A DNA stretch of 64,000 nt from Epiperipatus broadwayi (lineage: Eukaryota > Onychophora > Udeonychophora > Euonychophora > Peripatidae), in contig JAQFVV010000012.1 in the NCBI GenBank assembly GCA_028023455.1, positions 15,328,364 through 15,392,363 on the forward strand. Reading direction: 5' to 3'. The notes under the pieces are model-generated. The model was not told the DNA's origin and did not search any database. It saw only the letters and a list, made by a program, of their open reading frames with translations. A program made the position numbers and the translations under genes. This document shows, piece by piece, positions 1 to 11,058 of this stretch (within the stretch, counting starts at the first letter, position 1; each line of letters opens with the position of its first letter).

Positions 1-593
1 AAAATATATCTTGCTGGTATAAATAAGAATTAAAAGAAATAAATAGCTTGAGACTTTTAGAGAAAAAAACAAAAATTAATTCGGACTTAGGTGTGGGTTG
101 CTCATAAAAGCCCTTAAAATACTTTATTTATTTCTTTTTCAAAATTTTAGATACGTATTTTAATGTGTAGGTGAAAAGATTGTAGTCAGAGTGGCTTTAT
201 TTTAAATGGAGTAGGGTTTAAACTGGTAAAATATATGTATATGGCTTTTGGTATCTTTACAACTAATTCAAAAGCAGATGAATTACATTCATTTATCACC
301 ATTTTTATTCCTCCTGCATCATAAACATGATATCAACAACTTACTCAGGTTCCACTGTTATCTTCTCTAACTTGTTGATTAATTTCAAAAAAAAAAACTA
401 ATGTCAATACATTTAAAATGAAAAAGAATTGTAAACCCTCTAATTAAACAATAATTTGAAATTTGTTTAGCAATCAATATTGATACAGCTACATATGATG
501 TCTACAGATCAATTATCTAAAAAAAATCATGAGCTTACTTCAGATATGTTATTTAGGATTCCACTCTAGAATTAAATTCTACAATGTGATCCT

Positions 594-2032
594 GGAGTAC
601 TTATGTATTAGACCTGCTACTATGCCTTTTCACATTTGTATCAATCTGTTGATAACTTTCTAATCTTATGACCTGACCAAATAACATGCATGCACACTGG
701 AACTTGTACAAATTTAAAATGATAAATTCGTCAAAACAGACGACATGTAAATGATATTTTTGCAAGATTTACAAAGTTATCGGTAGTCTGAATATGTATG
801 TGAAAAAATGTAGCAGCTCTAATACATGACACTAATTGCACCAGAGTAAATCTGAAAAAGTATATTTTTAACAATACTAAAAATATAAATTTCATACAAA
901 AAATATTAAATATGACATGGTATTATACAATTCCCAAATGTTATTTTAAATATGGATATTTAAGTCTGTCATGAAATTACAAAACAATCACTAAAGCAAA
1001 ATTGACAAAAAAAAAACTGAAGTATTACTATATATTAGCATGTCTTAATATTATACTTAAAATGTTATGTGTAAATCTAGCATGAAATTATAAAATGCTT
1101 AAAATGAAAACATACTTACTGTGTAATATATAACAGCAATTGTCATGATGATGATACAATCATTTGTCTGTTCTACTTTATTTTGAAATGAATAAAACTT
1201 TGTTCCAAAATGGAGGCTTAAAGTAAATTTGTTTTTTCAAAATGGAGACTTACTTAACACGTGATTTACATGAAAATGGTCCATAACCAGCAATCCATAA
1301 TTCAGCAGTTTTATAGGCTTTCCAACATTCCAAATAAATTGTCAATTCCTCTTCCACATTTTGTTTGATGACTCACATAAGAGTTGAAGATGTTCTATCA
1401 TGAATTCTCATAATGAAACAACCGCTGGTTTCCCTCCAGAAGCCATCAAACATTCACTGTTCTGGAAGAATTCATATGGCTTGGGTTTTTTTTCTTTTTA
1501 TGCAAAAGATTCTCATCAATTTCAACGATTTTGTTAGGGCTTCCAATTTTATGTTTTTCTCTGCTAAACCAAGCTCTATTTTCCCTCATTTTATGGAAGT
1601 TAATTTGCGAGAACTGTAAATAAACCAGACCACCCATCAAAAATGAAATCCTGGAACCCTCCAACCACATTTCCTTACAAAGGCCTATTTTATTATTACA
1701 TCCTCGAATGTTACAATGCCATTTCTTGTCCGAAGGGCTCGACCGCATTGATCTCAGTAGTGGGTAAACTCCAAATGTTGCATCATTTTGTACTGTTTAA
1801 AAAAATTGTAGAATTAATCAGATAATGGAAAAATAAATCAGCATTGAAGTAAAAAACACTTTAAGAAGAACTTGTCCGAATGAAATCTAGACAATAAATG
1901 AAAGTGAAAATTTATCATGTTATTGGATGAGATTGCAAGGTTTATTTGACAGAATCGCAAGGTTAGACATTTATCATAAATGTGAAAAGGTGGAGCATGT
2001 CTCCTACGTTGCAGATCTAATATATAAGTACC
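594..2032 (-). mobile_element. Merlin-like (ISXO2/IS1016-type) DNA transposon relic
   Basis: The ends are inverted: the left end reads GGAGTACTTATGTATTAGAC and the right end, read inward, GGTACTTATATATTAGATC, both followed by a CTGC(A/T)AC block and CCTTTTCACATTT. A pseudogenic ISXO2-like transposase sits between them at about 1,270-1,790. The left 240 bp (594-about 830) is itself a degenerate hairpin with a second inward copy of the terminus. A similar element lies at 3,208-4,342. No convincing target-site duplication is visible. Confidence 0.6.
1270..1790 (-). pseudogene. ISXO2-like (Merlin) transposase fragment
   Basis: The minus-strand reading has the ISXO2/IS1595 DDE transposase order. 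First comes a zinc-binding-like WHCNIRGCNNKIGL segment, then MWLEGSRISF (family: WFEGSKL), a basic segment, and KIGSPNKIVEIDENLLHKKK, where VEIDE carries the first catalytic Asp. In another frame, near 1,330, comes YLECWKAYKT, equivalent to the family's (S/T)D.W.aY block with the second acidic site. Stops and at least two frameshifts separate the blocks, so it is dead. Merlin transposases are normally 250-300 residues, so this is a large part of one. Confidence 0.65.
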
Positions 2033-2849
2033 AATCTTAGTAATCTAGTGCATAAACTACTACATCATGAGATCTTTTAAAAATATGTAACAAAGCGTGA
2101 AAAAAAATAGCAGAAAGTATCTGAAATTGTTTATAATGTTGAAAAAAATAAAATAACTGAATTTAGAAATAAGGTGATAAATAATTTGCAAAGCCTTTTT
2201 TAATAATTTAATTATAGTTTTACCAGATTAAGGAAATATTTGACAATATTTGTATTTTACATACATATTTTTAAAATTTGTAAGTTACTATATAATGCTA
2301 ATTATAACTAAATCACTGAAGCTAGTAGATTGCAATGGATTCCCACTTTCTAAAATAAATTTTATAATGACTTTAAACATATGCAAAATGGCAATATCTA
2401 CATTATTTCTAGAGAACTCCAAAGTCCTTCAACTTTTGTCATTTAAATTAAACTTATTTAAAACCATTCCTGCTGCATAAATGATTTCAGTATTTATATT
2501 GTTTTGAGCTTCTTTTTTTCACTCCAGCAAAAATAAAATCTTTGTCAATTTTAAAACTGACTAATAAATAACTACTTTAATTATCTGGTATTAATTCATA
2601 GAGTAAAGTCATCACTATATTATTTTGAAAATTCAAAAACTTCTGGAAACTTTACATTTTTTTTTTTTTTAAAATCTCAACAAATTTTTCTAAATTTATT
2701 ATCTTATTAGTAATTGCATACTCACAAAATAATTTTTAATTACTTTTCAGTTTATAAACATTTGGAATAACAGAGTTGCATCATCCTTTTTTATTTTTAG
2801 AAAAAAAAAAGAAAAAGAATTTTTCTCACCTGCTTTCTTACAAACTGTA

Positions 2850-3055
2850 ATATTTAAACAGCATTAAACTGTTGCACATGCGCTTTGGTTTTTAACTATA
2901 AAATGAATGAATACAAACACTTCAAACACATGATAAAGTCTTTGGCCATTCTATCTTTTCCTAAGACTTTATCATGTGTTTGAAGTGTTTGTATTCATTC
3001 ATTGTATAGTTAAAACCCAAAGCGCATGTGTAACAGTTTAATGCTGTTTAAATAT
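2850..3055. mobile_element. foldback (long inverted repeat) element
   Basis: The left arm 2,850-2,942 and right arm 2,963-3,055 are almost perfect reverse complements of about 93 bp around a 20-bp loop. The arms include the palindromic pair GCACATGCGCTTTGG / CCAAAGCGCATGTG. A 14-bp direct repeat, TCACCTGCTTTCTT, lies at 2,826-2,839 and 3,055-3,068, consistent with a duplicated target or with repeat-mediated formation. No coding. Confidence 0.85.
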
Positions 3056-3207
3056 CACCTGCTTTCTTTAAAAAAAGTTAAAATAATAATAATAAAGTAG
3101 CTGATAATGAACAAATTAATTAATAATCTAAAACAATAATCATGACTATAAAAAATTAATCAAAACCACTCATAATAATAAATCATATTCACTTGTTTTG
3201 ATACTTT

Positions 3208-4342
3208 GGTAGTACAGCTGCAACACAGAGCATGTATTAGAGCTACTGTGCCTGTTTACATTCGTATCAATCCACTGATAACTTTGTAATCTTGGGATCT
3301 GATCAGAATAACATGTATATGGCTCTTTTGGTAAAAAAAAAATGTGTACACAGATCTTGTACATGATATTTTGGCAAGATTTACAAAGTTATTGGGGTGG
3401 GGGGTTGATATGAATGTGAAACAGGTGCAGTAAGTCTAATAAGTGCTCCGTGTTGCAGGACTAAAAATAACTAAAAGTAAAAACATAATAAACATATTTA
3501 TCATTTTCAATAAGAAATGTATGATTTTGAACAAGACCTTCAAATATGTATGACTTGGACACTAACAACTTTTAAGAACGACATTTGTAATCAAAAACAA
3601 AATATGATTTGAGATCTTAATGAAATGACGGCATTATACAAAAAAATTGTTAGTTTAAATACGCACTAAACAAACAATAAATGATTTTGATTTTTAAATA
3701 ATATTTATAAAAAGACATTAACTAAGAACAACATTCCCAATCAAAAAAAAAAAAAAGTGATTTGCAATCTTAATGAAATGATGCCATTACACAAAAAAAT
3801 TGTTACTAAACAAACAGTAAATGATTTTGCTTATAAATAATATTTATAAAAAATCATTAAGTATACTCATGCGATATTTATCATGTAATATATAACAGGA
3901 ATTGTCGCCATAAAACAAAGCATTTAATATTACCACAGAAAATGAAGATCTCTACTAAAAATTTTCTGTCTGAAAATGTAGCACGATTCCAGAGTATGGT
4001 GGAATTTTCTACAGAAATGCTAATAAATGTATTTTTTTTTATAAACAAATTAAACCCTCCAAAAAAAATACATATTAATTATGAGACGTTTATTAGGTTT
4101 TTATCCTGGTGGAACTATTTCTTTTTTATCGATAAGTATGCAGAAAAAAATCTGAACAATAACTGAAATTGTCAAAGTATTACAAAAAAAAGAGCGGATT
4201 GCATTGATAGAGATAAAAACATGTTACCACATGTATACTCGCAGGGCTTATTTCCTTTCAATTAGACGTCATCGTGACATTATACATTTATTGTGAGTGT
4301 GAAAAGGCCTCCTATCTCCCCTACGTTGCAGCGCTAATACCA
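3208..4342. mobile_element. second Merlin-like non-autonomous element
   Basis: It is related to the element at 594-2,032. The left 260 bp (about 3,218-3,470) is a degenerate hairpin built from CTGCAACAC.GAGCA...TATTAGA termini and ACATTC(G/A)TATCAA blocks. The right end near 4,270-4,342 repeats GTGAGTGTGAAAAGG, CCTACGTTGCAG and GCTAATACC. Shared internal blocks include ATGTAATATATAACAG near 3,884 and its counterpart near 1,118. I saw no transposase. Confidence 0.5.
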
Positions 4343-5067
4343 AACTACCCTTTATTCTACTTAAAAGACAAATTCAACCTTCAATTTACACTAAAAAAAA
4401 GTATTGTTATTAAAATTCATTCTTTTCCACTATGATAAAGTTTGCTCATTTAGTAATTACAACAGAGCAGAACAAAAATTATTCAAAAAGTTGAGTCTAA
4501 TATTCTATACCTATCCTATTAGAGCCAACCTTACTCCTTTAAATCATATGTAGTTTATTAAAAAAGTATACCTGGATTGGAAAAAATTAAAAGTTAGGGG
4601 GGAAAAAGTACATAAATAGTTTCAAGAATTTAGAAACTTGTGGAGAGATATAAAAAGAAAATAAAACTCCAATGAATAAATAAATATATTAATATGTTTA
4701 TATAGGCAAATGATGAACAGCTTTTAAATATCATTCCGTAGAGAGCAAAGGTCTCTATAAAAGATTCCAAAGAAGAACATAAAAAAATTATTCACCAGAT
4801 TATCCAACTGCCAAAGGATTATTAGGGTTTTAGTATTTTTCCAATCTTTGTGTTATCCTCTAGCTAAAAAATATCCCGGTTTACATTAAAAACCAATAAT
4901 TAAATGGCTAGCTGGGTTAGCAATGGACTGATTTACTGGGAAAATTTTTTTTAAGCCTGATGAATATAAAAAATATTTCAGTTTTATTTCATCCCAAATT
5001 GGACACCCAATAGTGAACATATCAGGTGAGATGTACCAATATTATACCAAAATTCTTATATATATAT
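4343..5067. other. unassigned sequence, weak minus-strand coding traces
   Basis: This is mostly AT-rich. Around 4,890-5,030 the minus strand reads DMFTIGCPIWDEIKLKYFLY and then KKIFPVNQSIANPASHL before a stop. That looks like decayed coding sequence, possibly a mobile-element C-terminus, but I cannot assign it. The LTR element at 5,068 interrupts it. Confidence 0.3.
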
Positions 5068-7127
5068 TATAACCATCCAAAAGAAAGTGGAGGAAGCAGT
5101 CAATCGTATCTGCACTACAAGGGCACCATCTAGGCATTTGAACCTAGAAAAATTTATAAAGTAGGCAGATATGCACTGATAAGATTCCACTTTATTTAAA
5201 TATTTAGACCGTTAGCCCATTGTCACTAGCTCATGGAGACGCAGAGATAATAAATAATTTGTTTAATTGCATCTTAAATATATATAAAAAAATAAAAGCC
5301 ACTGCCAGTAAATAACAAACATTTATTTACGCACATATAAATTTTGAATCATTTTAAATTTTGAGGAATAAATTTAACATTTTAAATTTTTATATTAACT
5401 TTTAATTTTACATTTAAATAGATTGCAATGAGTTTAATATTTTATTTAGAGGGTCAGAGTATGAATAAATTTAATATTTTTATTAAGATTGTTGAGTATG
5501 AATAGACTACATAGATCTGCATTTGAAAAGAAAATATTCTATCCCTTATTTAACCTTAGGCCAAAAGTTCGCAGTCAAACCGGCGTCAATCCATCTGATA
5601 CATTTATGTATTCAATGTAGCATGAAAATACAACAGCACATATATACTATACTGTCAGGAATGGACATCTGAACAGTATAGTTAGAGAAGACATTGACTC
5701 TTGTCCAATACAGGAATGTTACATCTGTATGGCAAGAAGAACAATAAAATAAAAACTCCATAGGAAGGGACTGCGGTCCTTTTTGCCGACTTACAATCCC
5801 ATCCATAGGCAAAAGGGTTTGTGCAGCATATACAGCGATTCTGCACGTAGCGAAACTCATACTACATCTACTAATTACACAAATATATCCAATCCATTGA
5901 CCTAATTCAACTACGAAATGAATAACCTAAGATTACCCTCCCTTAATATAACTTTACAAAACTATATAGCCATTCACGCCCGACTTAAATTTAACATTTA
6001 GATACGTTCGCACAGATGAATTTTATAAAATTTGTTTTATAATGTTGAGTATAGATCGGCTGCATAGATTCCACGGTTAAAAACATTTCAAAATAAACAC
6101 AACCGATCAAAATACAAAGTCATCGATAACGTCAATTGCAGAGGGAATACAAGAAACCCAATGGCATTCATCATAAGATGCCGCATTGACATCAATGACC
6201 TATATATTCTAATCGAATGTGAAAACCACAACATAATCAACCGCTAACGAATCCATGCAACGTCCATACCCAACTTAAATTTCCTCATTTAAAATTTAAA
6301 CAATAAATATTAATACAAATAAAATAATAAAATGGAAATGATTTTTTTAGCAAACAAATATGTAAAAATTAAACATTTATAATTAATTTGAAACATAAGT
6401 CAGAGAAAAGTTCTTTTTTAAAAAATTTAGATTAACTGATCAAATCTTTAAAGTTCTTAATTACTTCAGATTTTAAAATCGTTCAGTTCAATTGCTTACG
6501 GTAGAAGAGTCCAGGTTCCTGTTGGCAATTCCCACGAAGACTTTCATGGAAGACCGGTCTGATATTCTGGAGGTAGCCTTAGCTGGTTCCATTCTGGTAT
6601 CACAGTCTTTTCATTTTTAAAATAAGTGAGAGGACGATATGTGCGTCCCATCACCCTTCTCACAAAATCAAGCTGGAAACCGGCAGGAACTCAATATTTT
6701 TATTTTTATAGTAAATCTCCAGATTGAACGAACAAAGACGTCACTAATCCAAATTTTCATTAAGGTCCGAGAGGCTTGGTGCTTCCATTGGTCAAGCTAA
6801 ATTCTCTTTATTCTCTTATCTATTTTTCATCTGACTTTTTAATTACACAAGAGCCCAAGGGCTAGTTTGCTTTTGGATAATTAATAAACAATCATTTCCA
6901 TCTACAAAAATATTTTATCTTTAAATCTTGTACTTTTTTTATAAAAAAATACGTTCAAATACTTTTTTTTAAAAATATTTTTAAAGTTTTGCATCTGTGC
7001 GAATATATATACGTTTAACAAACATTTTAATTTTAGCGTTTAGTTTTTTTAATACATTTATTTTTATTTGCGAACTTAAAAGTTTTTATTTCAATTTAAT
7101 GTAACGGCATATTTATATATCGTTACA
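5068..7127 (-). repeat. 3' LTR of the 5,068-9,732 element
   Basis: On the plus strand it starts TATAACC and ends CGTTACA. The outermost 27 bases on the right form an inverted repeat (TGTAACG, 14 bases, CGTTACA). An open minus-strand frame (5,860-5,612) is shared with the other LTR but disrupted in the older copy at 21,961-24,204, so I do not treat it as a gene. Confidence 0.82.
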
Positions 7128-7672
7128 TATCAGTAAACTTCCTCAAAAAACAAAAACATTAAAAAAAAAAAAAATTTACTTAGTGTTAGTAATTACGTTA
7201 CACAAATTGATTATATATGAAAATTTCAAAAGGACAAAACTTTTTTTTTATAAGACAAAACAGTAATTACACACAAATATAATGATAAAAAAAATGTTGA
7301 CTGTTGATTCCTTACTACCAGCTAAATTTCTGCCCCCTTCCTTCCAAATTTCTTTTCTTCTACTTTTAACTATTACTTACGCAAGTTGAACGATTAGATT
7401 TTAATTTAAACAAGATTTTTTTTTTAAAAATAAATAAATTATAATTTATATTTATTATTACGTTTTGTTCCTCACATTTATTTTTACATATGCGCAATTT
7501 TTCTTACTGACAGTACCTTTAAAACAAAATTCAAAGTATAACTTTACGTTAATACAAAAAATATATTTATATTTCAGAAAAAATATTACGGGCATGATTT
7601 ATCTTTAAAATTCTCAGGGCACTCGGTGGTTTATTAAAGATCGGCCCCAGTTGGGAGACCAATTAGGCCAAT
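7128..7672 (-). other. interior of the LTR element
   Basis: 545 bp with no coding potential. On the minus strand the sequence entering from the 5' LTR contains TGGTCTCCCAACTGGGG about 12 bases in. This is a candidate primer-binding site because it begins TGG and would pair with a tRNA 3' end CCA; the tRNA is not identified. A short GAGGAAG purine tract lies near the 3' LTR. Confidence 0.5.
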
Positions 7673-9732
7673 TATAACGTTCCAAACGAAAGTGGAGACA
7701 GCAGTCTACGATATCTGCACTACAGGGGCACCATCTAGGCATTTCAGCCTAGAAAAATTTATAAAGTAGGCAGATACGTGCTGATAAGATTCCACTTTAT
7801 TTAAAGATTTAGACCGTTAGCCCATTGTCACTAGCTCATGGAGACGCAGAGATAATAAATAACTTGTTTAATTGCATCTTAAATATATATATAAAAATAA
7901 AAGCCACTGCCAATAAACAACAAAAAAACATTTATTTACGTACATATAAATTTTGAATCATTTTAAATTTTGAGGAATAAATTTAACATTTTAGATTTTT
8001 ATATTAACTTTTAATTTTACATTTAAATAGATTGCAATGAGTTTAATATTTTATTTAGAGGGTCGAGTATGAATAAATTTAATATTTTTATTAAGATTGT
8101 TGAGTATGAATAGACTACATAGATCTGCATTTGAAAAGAAAATATTCTATCCCTTATTTAACCTTAGGCCAAAAGTTCGCAGTCAAACCGGCATCAATCC
8201 ATCTGATACATTTATGTATTCAATGTAGCATGAAAATACAACAGCACAATATACTATACTGTCAGGAATGGACATCTGAACAGTATAGTTAGAGAAGACA
8301 TTGACTCTTGTCCAATACAGGAATGTTACATCTGTATGGCAAGAAGAACAATAAAATAAAAACTCCATAGGAAGGGACTGCGGTCCTTTTTGCCAACTTA
8401 CAATCCCATCCATAGGCAAAAGGGTTTGTGCGGCGTATACAGCGATTCTGCACGTAGCGAAACTCATACTACATCTACTAATTACACAAATATATCCAAT
8501 CCACTGACCTAATTCAACTACGAAACGAATAACCTAAGATTACCCTCCCTTAATATAACTTTACAAAAGTATATAGCCATTCACGCCCGACTTAAATTTA
8601 ACATTTAGATACGTTCGCACAGATGAATTTTATAAAATTTGTTTTATAATGTTGAGTATAGACCGTCTGCATAGATTCCACTCTTAAAAACATTTCAAAA
8701 TAAACACAAACGATCAAAATACAAAGTCATCGATAACGTCAATTGCAGAGGGAATACAAGAAACCCAATGGCATTCATCATAAGATGCCGCATTGACATC
8801 AATGACCTATATATTCTAATCGAATGTGAAAACCACAACATAATCAACCACTAACGAATCCATGCAACGTCCATACCCAACTTAAATTTCCTCATTTAAA
8901 ATTTAAACAATATTAATACAAATAAAATAATAAAATGGAAATGATTTTTTAGCAACCAAATATGTAAAAATTAAACATTTATAATTAATTTGAAACATAG
9001 TCAGAGAAAAGTTCTTTTTTAAAAAATTTAGATTAACTGATCAAATCTTTAAAGTTCTTAATTACTTCAGATTTTAAAATCGTTCAGTTCAATTGCTTAC
9101 GGTAGAAGAGTCCAGGTTCCTGTTGGCAATTCTCACGAAGACTTTCATGGAAGACCGCTCTGATATTCTGGAGGTAGCCTTAGCTGGTTCCATTCTGGTA
9201 TCACAGTCTTTTCATTTTTAAAATAAGTGAGAGAGGACGATATGTGCGTCCCATCGCCCTTCTCACAAAATCAAGCTGGAAACTGGCAGGAACTCAATAT
9301 TTTTCTTTTTATAGTAAATCTCCAGATTGAACGAACAAAGACGTCACTAATCCAAATTTTTGTTAAGGTCCGAGAGGCTTGGTGCTTCCATTGGTCAAGC
9401 TAGATTCTCTTTATCTTATCTATTTTTCATCTGACTTTTTAATTACACAAGAGCCCAAGGGCTAATTTGCTTTTGGATAATTAATAAACAATCATTTCCA
9501 TCTACAAAAATATTTTATCTTTAAATCTTGTACTTTTTTATAAAAAAATACATTCAAATACTTATTTTTTTTTTTTTAAATATTTTTAAAGTTTTGCATC
9601 TGTGCGAATATATATACGTTTAACAAACATTTTAATTTTAGTGTTTAGTTTTTTTAATACACTTATTTTTATTTGCGAACTTAAAAGTTTTTATTTCAAT
9701 TTAATGTAACGGCATATTTATATATCGTTACA
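7673..9732 (-). repeat. 5' LTR of the 5,068-9,732 element
   Basis: Near-identical to 5,068-7,127 throughout, for example the block ACGATATGTGCGTCCCATC near 9,238 and near 6,634. It ends with the same TGTAACGGCA...ATCGTTACA palindrome on the right. On the minus strand this copy is upstream and would carry the promoter. Confidence 0.82.
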
Positions 9733-10820
9733 ATATATTATAATGCTACATGAAAAGCGAGTTCATACCTGGAGTGATGGTCATCAGTATGTGAACATCA
9801 ACTGCCCTAAACAGGCAAAACCCCTCCATATAGTAGTGATCATGTGATGTTTAGTGATTTATCAACTGCCCTAAATTGGTTAGCCATTGGTAACTCTCCA
9901 GAAAATTGGGGTTTAAACCATGAGAAATTGTATTTTTATCCTCAAGTAAAAAAAAAAAAAATTTGTAAAACCCAAAGTAAATAAAAGGTAGTGCATGGAC
10001 TTTGAAGAATATCCTCATCATGCAACCCAGGAATCACCATTATCATCTGGGTGACCATATACTAAATATATACCCCCTATCCCGTATAACTCTTATGCAC
10101 AAATCTAGCTCAGGAAGCAAGAACTCTATATTTTATTACTGTGAGAAAAAGGTAAATCAATAAATAAATTAGCTTATTATAATAATCTTAAGCAATTCAT
10201 GGGCTTTCCCTACTTATAATTAACTAGTTTTATTTGGATTACCAAGAAACAAAACTAAATCCTAGAATAGAAGCTATGATGATATAAGGTCACATACACG
10301 CTGCACTTTATGAAACAGGAATTGGATAGAATAATGTAATTAAGACTAGAAATATTTTTTTAAAAAAATAAACAATTATTGAATATCTTAATTAACAAAA
10401 AAACAAAATGACATGATAGTAAATAATTTCAAACATCCATTTCATCATAGTAATTAAGACTAGAAAGAATATTACGGAATATCTTAATTAACCAAAAAAA
10501 CAAAATCACATGATAGCAAATAATTTCTAACAACCATTTCATCATAAAAAATAAATAAATATAGAGTTTAATAAAATTATATTAACCTATCAATTAATTT
10601 TTATTCACGGATTAACTTTAAATTCATTTGGTTCTTTCTTTAAAATTTTTAAGTTTGTTAAACATGTTCAAAAAAATCAAAGATAGCAATCTTTGATTCC
10701 ACACAGAGGACAAATTGAGAGGAAAAAAACCATTTTTTTATTTATTACATTTATGAAACAACAAAAAACTTTCCTATTAATAATAATAAAAAAAGTGTAC
10801 ACACATAAAAACAAAAATAC
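9733..10820. other. non-coding, AT-rich
   Basis: No gene seen. At about 9,805-9,885 a segment (GGCAAAACCCCTCCATA...GTGATCATGTGATGTTTAGTG) resembles one at 42,937-43,040. Around 10,330-10,550 a block of about 110 bp (GTAATTAAGACTAGAAA...AATATCTTAATTAAC...CAACCATTTCATCAT) is present twice in tandem. Confidence 0.6.
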
Positions 10821-11058
10821 CTATAGCCATGGCTCTCTTGTCTATAAAGGCCTTCCCAGTTGCAATTTCAGTTTTTTTCCAATGAAGGTTCTTGAAGGCT
10901 TCTAAACATGGGCCTGTTAAAACTTGTACTGGGTCTGTAGCAATTTCAGGTAAACGAAAATAACAATTTTTGTCCATTTGGTTTCCTCTTGAATTTCCAG
11001 GTGAGACAGACATAGACAGAGACTCATCGCTCTTGGTTGAAGACAAGGCTGCAGACTG
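10821..11058 (-). CDS. unidentified host-gene exon candidate
   Basis: A 238-nt open segment on the minus strand is flanked by an acceptor (ACCCTTTTAG) and a donor (ATAG followed by GTATTTTTG). It encodes 79 residues beginning QSAALSSTKSDESLSMSVSP, a Ser-rich, probably disordered stretch. A structured-looking part follows: CYFRLPEIATDPVQVLTGP, then CLEAFKNLHWKKTEIATGK. Codon use is balanced and richer in GC than the surroundings, and nothing looks like a mobile-element protein. I do not recognise the family. It lies downstream of the BAP1 exons on the same strand and enters in phase 0, so it could formally be spliced to the exon at 27,470. However, it does not match the expected continuation of the UCH domain. 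It may belong to another gene or to a lineage-specific exon. Confidence 0.5.

Larger units (their letters stand above)
5068..9732 (-). mobile_element. LTR element with 2.06-kb LTRs and 545-bp interior (LARD-like)
   Basis: Two nearly identical direct repeats (5,068-7,127 and 7,673-9,732) bracket a short interior. Read on the minus strand, each repeat begins TGTAACG and ends CGTTATA or GGTTATA, the TG...(C/T)A form of LTR termini. The host sequence reads ATAT immediately outside both ends of the composite (5,064-5,067 and 9,733-9,736), whereas the inner flanks do not match. That is the target-duplication pattern of one intact insertion. The two LTRs differ by few substitutions and indels, suggesting a fairly young insertion. 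No gag or pol is present, so it would need proteins from elsewhere. Confidence 0.82.

Noticed and set aside
1413-1825. Plus-strand ORFs at 1,413-1,619 and 1,643-1,825
   Set aside because: Shadows of the minus-strand ISXO2-like transposase remnant.
5612-5860. 82-codon minus-strand ORF, repeated at 8,183-8,467
   Set aside because: It lies wholly within an LTR. The two copies are almost identical because the LTRs are, and the diverged LTR at 21,961-24,204 breaks the frame, so there is no sign of protein selection.
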